Below, one piece after another: positions 63,302-64,000 of a stretch of 64,000 bases of DNA. The notes below the pieces were generated by a model. The model was not told where the DNA came from, did not search any database, and worked only from the letters and a program-made list of their open reading frames with translations. Both the position numbers and the translations under genes were made by a program. This stretch comes from Pelagophyceae sp. CCMP2097 (Eukaryota; Sar; Pelagophyceae): contig MU657173.1 in the NCBI GenBank assembly GCA_026770575.1, positions 715,564-779,563 on the forward strand, in the 5' to 3' direction. Position 1 is the first letter of the stretch, and the number at the start of each line of letters is the position of its first letter.

Positions 63302-64000
63302 ATGCTGCTGGCGGCGCTGGTCGCGACAGGGGCCCTGCGCTTGGCGGCCGGCGAGACGGGATGGTACGTTTTACGATCGGGCAATTTTGGTCGATGTATT
63401 CGCACGTCTCCGGCAGGTATGCACAGGCGGCGCGCGACCACGCGAAAATTGTCATCGAGATCGACCGCGTCGCCGCGGGGGCGCTGAGCGGCGCCGAACT
63501 TCTCGAAAAGTATATCCTCGCAGACGTGCCCGTGGTGCGCTCCGGCGTCGGCGAATGGCGCAGCGTGGACCGCCGTCAATGTCGGACCACCGTCAACGTC
63601 GGAACGCCGTCATTGTCGGACCGCCGCAGGTCATCGAGGGCGCGGTGACGTCGCCGGAGGTGCTGGCCCGGCTCCGCGCGGTGGGGTCGTGGGAGGTGGG
63701 CGCCGCCCGTGCGCCAGAGTGGTTCTCGGTGGGGTCGTGGGAGGTGGGCGGTGCGCCAGAGTGGTTCTTGGAATTGCTGGCATCTCTCGACGGCGCGAGC
63801 GACGGCGGCCTCGACTACGCCCACGAGGCGCAGATCGACGTCAAGGAATTCGGGTGCCGCGGCAATTCCAAGCAGTGCGTGCCGACGGCCGTATGGCTTT
63901 TGGGACCATGCCTTGCAGGTGCCGCATTGCGTGGTGGTACTCTGGATCTCCGCCGGCGGCGCCGGGCGTGCCGAAGCAGGGCGGCGGCGGCGCGTACGTC
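63302..64000 (+). CDS. Secreted protein, possibly cupin/JmjC-like (partial)
   Basis: The ATG at 63302 gives MLLAALVATGALRLAAGETG, a signal peptide. Intron 63364-63416 joins in phase to WYAQAARDHAKIVIEIDRVA, AGALSGAELLEKYILADVPV and VRSGVGEWRSV. The L..ADVPVVRSGVGEW text resembles the entry strand of cupin_8/JmjC hydroxylases. A likely intron filled with a 17-bp repeat (63573-63623) precedes VIEGAVTSPEVLARLRA, then an in-frame duplicated peptide (VGSWEVG, APEWF) and ELLASLDGASDGGLDYAHEA. The gene runs off the window, so the iron ligands cannot be checked and the family is tentative. Confidence 0.5.
63573..63623 (+). repeat. 17-bp tandem repeat, three units
   Basis: Units at 63573-63589, 63590-63606 and 63607-63623 share CCGTCA.TGTCGGA.C. 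They end just before a CCGCAG acceptor and probably lie in an intron of the secreted-protein gene. Confidence 0.85.
63682..63771 (+). repeat. In-frame duplicated coding segment
   Basis: GTGGGGTCGTGGGAGGTGGG occurs at 63682 and about 48 bases later; both copies continue to GTGCGCCAGAGTGGTTCT. The second copy lacks six bases. Translation gives VGSWEVG..APEWF twice. Confidence 0.8.

Noticed and set aside
1..64000. Bacterial-type systems: operons, CRISPR arrays, integrons, restriction or toxin-antitoxin loci
   Set aside because: Genes are intron-split, individually promoted and of eukaryotic families. The tandem repeats found have no spacer-repeat periodicity, and no cas or integrase genes are seen.

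Overview
The window is nuclear DNA of a photosynthetic eukaryote, most likely a stramenopile alga close to the pelagophytes (Aureococcus/Pelagomonas type). The grounds are as follows. Genes are split by many short GT-AG introns (about 35-370 nt), mostly with GTGCGT or GTGAGT donors and CTAG, GTAG or GCAG acceptors. The sequence is visibly GC-rich. Two plastid enzymes (zeta-carotene desaturase and IspD) carry a signal-peptide-like leader followed by an ASAL or AFAP motif, as expected for a complex plastid. There is a Na+/K+-ATPase-like pump of a type I recall from marine algae, and a MYND/RING/Sel1 family that occurs three times. The genus is inference; the eukaryotic, intron-rich nature is seen directly.

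Layout. 0.4-6.3 kb: split fucosyltransferase-like gene, MYND-RING-Sel1 gene with a frameshift, a weak gene, and a two-CS-domain protein behind three small direct duplications. 6.3-8.5 kb: a poorly resolved stretch. 8.5-15 kb: P-type Na+ pump (minus) with a very long extracellular loop, then a cation-diffusion-facilitator-like protein with an altered metal site. 15-19 kb: a broken Sel1 copy and a PDZ-PHD-extended-PHD chromatin reader (minus). 19.3-23.8 kb: condensin subunit 1 (plus). 24-28.3 kb: Rab11-type GTPase, zeta-carotene desaturase and a WD40 remnant. 29-38.7 kb: a small unknown protein, an MDR oxidoreductase, a large 2-oxoglutarate/Fe(II) oxygenase-like protein with a Tudor-like segment, a MATE transporter and an EH-domain protein, all minus. 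39.5-47.4 kb: ISCA2, TRM7/FTSJ1 (plus), a membrane RING protein, a WW/ZC2HC protein and IMP1-like peptidase. 47.9-51.5 kb: organellar family-A DNA polymerase with inserted SAP motifs. 51.5-55.4 kb: sirtuin, IspD and APC11. 55.6-60.1 kb: OFD1-like basal-body protein with a Tudor domain. 60.2-63.0 kb: a MYND/Sel1 chimera and a tandem pair (plus fragment) of DEDD 3'-5' exonucleases. 63.3 kb to the end: start of a secreted protein.

Functionally these are ordinary dispersed nuclear genes, not an operon or defence island. They cover plastid isoprenoid/carotenoid synthesis (IspD, ZDS), organelle maintenance (DNA polymerase, IMP1, ISCA2), chromosome and cell cycle (condensin, APC11, sirtuin, PHD reader), tRNA modification (TRM7), trafficking (Rab11, EH) and cilia (OFD1). 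The most unusual items are the ~300-residue cysteine-rich loop of the Na+ pump, the oxygenase-Tudor protein, the OFD1-Tudor fusion, and repeated small tandem duplications inside introns, one of which duplicates a 3' splice site. Exon boundaries given here were read by eye; many were checked by phase and codon sums, but none is confirmed by transcripts.
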